A DNA stretch of 64,000 nucleotides from Epiperipatus broadwayi (taxonomy: Eukaryota; Onychophora; Udeonychophora; Euonychophora; Peripatidae): assembly GCA_028023455.1 (NCBI GenBank), contig JAQFVV010006274.1, positions 1,798,001 to 1,862,000 on the forward strand. The letters run 5' to 3'. The notes under the pieces are model-generated. The model searched no databases. It saw nothing but the letters and a program-made list of their open reading frames with translations, and was not told where the DNA came from. The position numbers and the translations under genes are program-made. This document shows, piece after piece, positions 59,151-64,000 of this stretch (within the stretch, counting starts at the first letter, position 1; every line of letters starts with the position of its first letter).

Positions 59151-62100
59151 AGTACCATTTATTCTTGCTAATAACTTTTTTATAATTTTGAGCACAGATT
59201 TGAAAGTAAATAGGCATTTCGTTATTCTGACCAAAGTGTTAATGTGTGATTGCTTATCACTGTTTTAATACTGTTTAGTTTATCTCAATCTTAGAGTTAT
59301 GCAACTTTTAAGAACTTTTTACATCATTAATATTACAATATAGTGTTAATATTTTTTAAGCTGCATAGGATAGATATTGAGTTTCACATATAAAAATCTA
59401 CCAAGTTTTTAAAAAAAGCAAACTGTTAATATTTTATTCCAGACATTTCTATTTGTTGTTTTATTTTCAAAAGGATCAGATTAAAGTCCATTTGGGATTT
59501 CCTATAATGTTTATCAATTTTTAAAAGAATTATATACCCGCGCCTTCGCTAGCATCAGTAGATTAAAATTTATAACGCAATAGGTAGATGTTTTCATTGT
59601 CTTGTTCATTTTCATATTATTTAAATATGAGTTATCAAGAGCAATGTAGCAAAAAAATAATAACTTTCTGTTATCAATTACACTATTAAATAATCAACAT
59701 TTAGTATTTTATTTTAAATATATTTCTCACATCATAAACTAATTACTATTATTAATTATTAAGCATATGTCAAAAACAAAAATATGTAACAAAGTTGTTT
59801 AAGTGCAAATAATAATTAGTTTCATGGAATTTGTACCTGGCATACTGTTTAAAAGTCATAATATATTCAAATATGCATATTTGTTTTCAATAGTTTTATT
59901 ATTGAATTATATTCTTTACATTAGAATCGTGCATTTCTAATTTGAATAATTGTATATAATATTATGTATAGCAATTAAGTTTTAAGAGATACAATTCCTA
60001 GCATTCTACCTGTAATACATATGCATTTATATATTTTTCAATATATACATTTTATCTATCTCTCTTTTGAATATAATCATGCACTTCTAATTTAACTTGT
60101 AAATATTATTGTGTTGACTGTAAATATCATTGTGTTGACATATATAGAGAAAAGATAAGATTGATTTAATTTCCAGGGTCATCTGATGATGTCCCTGTTT
60201 CTGTGTAAAATACTGTAAATGTATGAGATAGTTGGGTTTTTTTACGCGTTAATATAAGTGTCTAACAATTTATTCATTTTCATGCTCATATAGACTTCAT
60301 TAAACAAATATTATTATTGACAATGGCAGTAAATGTAAAATGTGTATCCAAGTAAAAAAGTGACTGGTAGTCTCTTCAAGCTGCCTGAAATGCCATCTCT
60401 GAATCAAATGGTAATAAAAATATATTTTAAGGACTCGTAAAAATATTGCATTAGATTATTTTTAATATTGTTTAAAGTATATAATTTATAAAGCACTTAA
60501 TAAAAGATTAATTTATTATGCACATTGCTATTATTTTTTTAAAGTAAATAATTCTATTTGATAATTTTTGATATATTATTGTTTCAAATAATTTATAAAT
60601 ACTATAGGAAACGTGAGTTGTTGTTTTTTTAATTAGTGTAAGTCAACATTTGTTTTGAATATAAATAATGTGAGGTTTATCACTGACATTTATTTTATTG
60701 ATTTATTGCTTAAATTGAACTAAATACCATATGTATATATATATAAAGGGTAGTAGATAAATAATGGTTAGAGGAAAAAAAATATTTTTTCAATATTATA
60801 GAAAAGTTACCCTTTTTTAGAAGATAAATAAATAATGAGAGCCTACTCCTTGCATTTATTTTTTTTATTTCTTATATTTAGCTTATCTTTTTATTGTCAT
60901 ATGTTTCAAAGGCCTTTATTTAAACCTTTGTTACATTTGCCACAAATTTCACATGTGTAGGGCAGTTAGAGAAAAACAATAAGAAAGTTACAGGGTTGAC
61001 ATGTGGTTACATTGTTGTGAATCTTCACATTATGAAGAATCTTTAACATGCATTGTGCATTACTAATTTTCTTGATATATTGTTTAAAAAAAAATTCTTA
61101 TGAATATATTTACTTGCTATCAGTCTATTTCTGACCAGGTATTGGGTTCTTATTTGAACATGCTTTTCTATAAGCTGGATCTTTGCTTCATGTGTGCCGA
61201 AGTAGCAGCAAAAACATTTGGTGGTGCAATCTTATTTCTAATTTTTAGTTCCTCCAATTTGTTTAATACTGTGTTTAGATGTCATGTGGTATTGTAATTG
61301 CAGACGAAAATGCATCTTGCTTTGTGTATGCACCACAGTTCATAAAGTGTGATGGTGGAAGCTCTTATGCTGGGAAAGAACCCTTTTGCAAAGCTTATGA
61401 AGAGATTTGGGATAGTTATATCGGTTTCCTAAATAATGTTAATTTTAATTGTGAGTTTGTGAAGTCAATACATTCTTGGAGAAAATGATGAGTTTCTTTT
61501 TCTTTGTGGTGTTATTAATATGTATCATCAATGTTATATTCCCTTTTGAATTTCAAGAAGTGTGCTGTGGGTAATGCATTAAGGTTGACTTTGAGCAAGA
61601 AATCAAGACCAGTGTTTGAATTTGCTTATATCAAGAAAAAGTTGTTGATGATTGCTGAGGGTTTTTGTTTGATTAGTCTGTATGTTTCCTAGTAATTTAT
61701 TTTGGATTGTCATATTATTAGTTTTATATTCTCATTATCTTTGAATGAATCTAATAAGTTAGACCATATATTTATTAATGGATGTGGTTATCAGTTGGGT
61801 GTACTTTTAGTGAGTTCTGGAGTGATGAATATATGCTTGAAAGTGATGAGAGTAGATTTAACATGAAATACTTTTTATTATCATATCTATATTAATATAT
61901 TAGTTAATTAATATAGGTTAATGTCACACCATTTAAAAATTTTCTCATGTGAAAAATAGCAAAAGATTGCCAAATTCAGGAGTAATTCTGTTGCTGAACT
62001 TGTGGCATTTTAAATTTTACTTTTTTTACATGTTAAATATATTTGAACTGGCATCCCTAGAAGTTTATCATTTTCATGGAAAATTAAAAGCAAAATTTAA

Positions 62101-62234
62101 AATGCCACAACTACAACAAGAGACTAGTTTTTTTTTTTTTTTGCTGTATCTAATTGCCATTTTAAATTTTACTTTAACACAGGTCAAATATATATATATA
62201 TTTAAACTAAAGTCCTAAAAGTTTATCCAATTCA
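59151..62234. other. AT-rich stretch, no gene recognised
   Basis: 61100-61490 holds two adjoining frames of 65 and 69 codons (61100-61297 and 61279-61488) with fairly normal amino-acid composition (for example APQFIKCDGGSSYAGKEPFC). I do not recognise them; they could be a remnant of an unknown coding sequence. The section 61990-62234 has the repeated TTTTAAATTTTACTTT phrases associated with the neighbouring dispersed repeat. Confidence 0.4.
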
Positions 62235-62590
62235 TTATGATATAAATTGTCATTATTCAAATGATAAATTAAATATGTGGTACAACCACAATCTAATTAA
62301 TTTAAAATATATTTACTTTGTTTACCAAAAAAACTATACTTTTTGTTAAAAAAAATTTCCAACGCTGTAACTCTTTAATCAGTGCTGCCCTCTTTTTGAT
62401 GTTTTTATGATGTCATTCGAAAGCAGTTACAATATAATTTTTCATGAATTTTTGTATTGCAAATTATAAATTTTTTCAAAACAAAACAAAATTTATATGC
62501 TAGTAAAATTCTATACAAAAATAGAAAGAAAATCATGTAAGATTCTTCAAGATTTTTACAATATTTGTTGAGTTATAAAGTCACAAACAA
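62235..62590 (+). repeat. dispersed repeat, inverted relative to 6985-7370
   Basis: Second family member; see 6985-7370 for shared blocks. No frame or inverted ends found, so its class is unknown. Confidence 0.7.
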
Positions 62591-62718
62591 ACTTTCATAT
62601 TAATATAGTTAATAATTATATATATATATATAGTATTATAATTTGTATTTTATTCTTTAAATTTAAACCAGCAGTAATATTAAAGCAATAAATATATTAT
62701 AACGTTTTCCGTTTTGCT

Positions 62719-62830
62719 AGGCCTCTACATGCTAATATAAACTGCGCGTGAGTTGATCAAGCTATGTCAAAAAAGAAGAGTTATATTTCTATTCTAAAAA
62801 CATAGCTATATTTCCTGATCAACTCGGCCT
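62719..62830. repeat. imperfect hairpin
   Basis: GAGTTGATCAAGCTATGT (62750-62767) faces ACATAGCT...GATCAACTC (62800-62825). An outer AGGCC (62719) faces GGCCT (62826-62830). The arms are interrupted by short bulges around a ~30-base loop. It could be a small foldback element or a structured RNA segment. Confidence 0.45.
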
Positions 62831-63388
62831 ATTAATTGTTGAGAATTGTGCTATTGACGAAATCAGCTTTTAATTTATTTAATCTGGGTGCCAGAATTCC
62901 TAAGAATTTGCTGAAATCGTCATATAACATCTCACAAATAAAAAAAAAAAACTTTTAAACTAATCGGTATTACATCATACCGTAATGAGAATTATTTTTT
63001 TAAGATTATTATTCCTGGGCTTATTCAAACATATTGGCAAAGGTAAATTACATTTTTAAATCTTATTAAACTACTAATAGATTTAATAATAAAAAAATAA
63101 TAACTATTATTAATAACAGACAAATGAAAATTGATATTAGAAATATTTTTATTATTATCATTGTACGTTATTTTTTTAAAAAAAAATTATAGTCAAAAAT
63201 AATAATCTAAATTTACTTTTATTTTTTAGCTTTTACCAAATGCCAATGTATTTGCAACGTATATAACTAAACATTACAATACCACCAGTGCCAGGAGATG
63301 AGAATAAAATAGGGGTTTACACTAATTTTATTCTTAAGTTTTTTAAATTCATATTCGTGTTGTTGTTGTTGTTGTTTTTTTTTTGTAG
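62831..63388. other. AT-rich stretch ending in a pyrimidine tract
   Basis: No gene. The end is (TTG)n followed by a T-run and TAG at 63386-63388, which resembles a splice acceptor. Confidence 0.4.
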
Positions 63389-63515
63389 CAGTAGCATGCT
63401 GATATATTCCGTAGACTCATTCAACAAGCGACGTTCGGCTTTAATGCCCACTTTTAGGTCTAACACGGCGGGAATGGAAAATATTTCAACATTCATCTGT
63501 GTCCTTTCTGCTTAA
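63389..63515 (+). other. possible terminal exon or coding remnant
   Basis: Directly after a long T-rich tract and TAG, an open stretch reads SMLIYSVDSFNKRRSALMPT then FRSNTAGMENISTFICVLSA and stops at 63515. Its base composition is clearly less A/T-biased than its surroundings. An acceptor-like site followed by an in-frame stop fits a last exon, but I recognise no domain and no upstream exon. It could equally be chance. Confidence 0.22.
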
Positions 63516-64000
63516 GTGTAATAGTAACGATAAGAAGCCCAAGTTATAAGCACTAACGAGCGTTGCTCATCGTTTTGAGTCTTACAGGCTCACGGCAACT
63601 TGGTCCACCTTCCCCTTTATTGGGATCCCTGCTAGAAATAGTCTGATGGGCATATAAAGGTGGTCTTATGTTACGTACTAGGACTTGGGGCTATGTTTTT
63701 CCCCTCTTCAGTAACCGCCTACCCGGTCAAATACTTGTGACTTATGTCTACATCAGCCACGATCGTGTTTTATTTTAGACATATCAAAAAAAATATACAT
63801 ACATTTTTTTCTTTCTGGAAGTCATATTAAAAAAATATTTTTTTTATATTTTAATAATCAGGGTTTAATTAGTTCATTAGTTTATATAATTTTTTTTTTT
63901 TAAAAAATTACTATTTATTTTCCGGCTGTGAGTTTCTTTGGGTCATCGTTGTAACATTCTTTATCATTACAACTTATCTCAGGTTGTAGTTGTTAAATCG
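63516..64000. other. G+C-richer unidentified stretch then AT-rich end
   Basis: 63540-63770 has balanced composition with phrases such as GGTCCACCTTCCCC, GGGATCCCTGC and CCGCCTACCCGGTC. It looks like a distinct sequence (element end, untranslated exon or promoter), but I cannot assign it. The last 200 bp return to A/T runs. Confidence 0.35.

Noticed and set aside
63540-63620. tRNA or SINE in the G+C-richer patch
   Set aside because: No A-box/B-box pair and no cloverleaf could be drawn.
1-64000. Bacterial features such as operons, ribosome binding sites or CRISPR arrays
   Set aside because: The composition, transposon classes and lack of dense open frames show eukaryotic DNA. No spacer-repeat array of CRISPR form exists.

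Overview
This window looks like gene-poor, very AT-rich nuclear DNA from an invertebrate animal. The transposon families present (RTE-like LINEs, BED-finger hAT, piggyBac, Penelope-like) fit an arthropod or another invertebrate, but the species cannot be named from sequence alone. I recognise no intact host protein-coding gene, tRNA, rRNA or snRNA. Almost everything interpretable is mobile-element derived, set in A/T-rich sequence with homopolymer and (AT)n runs. Most long open frames are transposon remnants or chance frames.

Layout: 457-11400 holds three copies of one RTE-like LINE (forward, reverse, forward), with a possible solo LTR at 4027-4393 beside the broken end of copy 2 and a block of diverged dispersed and tandem repeats at 6985-8140. 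A 44-bp piece of the same LINE lies at 12479-12522, a 5'-truncated copy at 16338-17170 (minus) and a decayed copy at 54607-56652 (plus). 19231-21080 is bounded by an 18-bp inverted repeat. 21301-23250 carries a ~300-330 bp repeat, tandem and then inverted. 25913-28657 is a complete but dead hAT element with 8-bp target-site duplications. 29390-32640 is a reverse-strand Penelope-like element (PLE) whose reverse transcriptase and GIY-YIG nuclease parts are separated by a 1.5-kb tandem/inverted repeat cassette; a second PLE 3' end lies at 33985-34375 on the plus strand. 39030-39265 and 47647-47783 are two copies of a foldback MITE. 41655-43373 is a decayed piggyBac transposase, and 51560-52400 a faint BovB/RTE-type RT remnant. 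53170-54420 is another tandem/inverted cassette. 62235-62590 and 58780-59150 are second copies of repeats seen elsewhere in the window.

The most interesting content is two unrelated repeat cassettes (30061-31541, unit ~410 bp; 53170-54420, unit ~424 bp). Both are built as direct tandem units followed by inverted units, and both carry sequences that fold as type I hammerhead ribozymes with a very short stem III. Family 1 has two copies with an intact core and family 2 has one; the remaining copies are damaged. This resembles PLE terminal repeats or animal retrozymes. The first cassette sits inside a PLE open reading frame at an (AT)n target, so it appears to be an independent insertion.

All calls come from reading the sequence by eye. 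No alignment, folding or database search was run.
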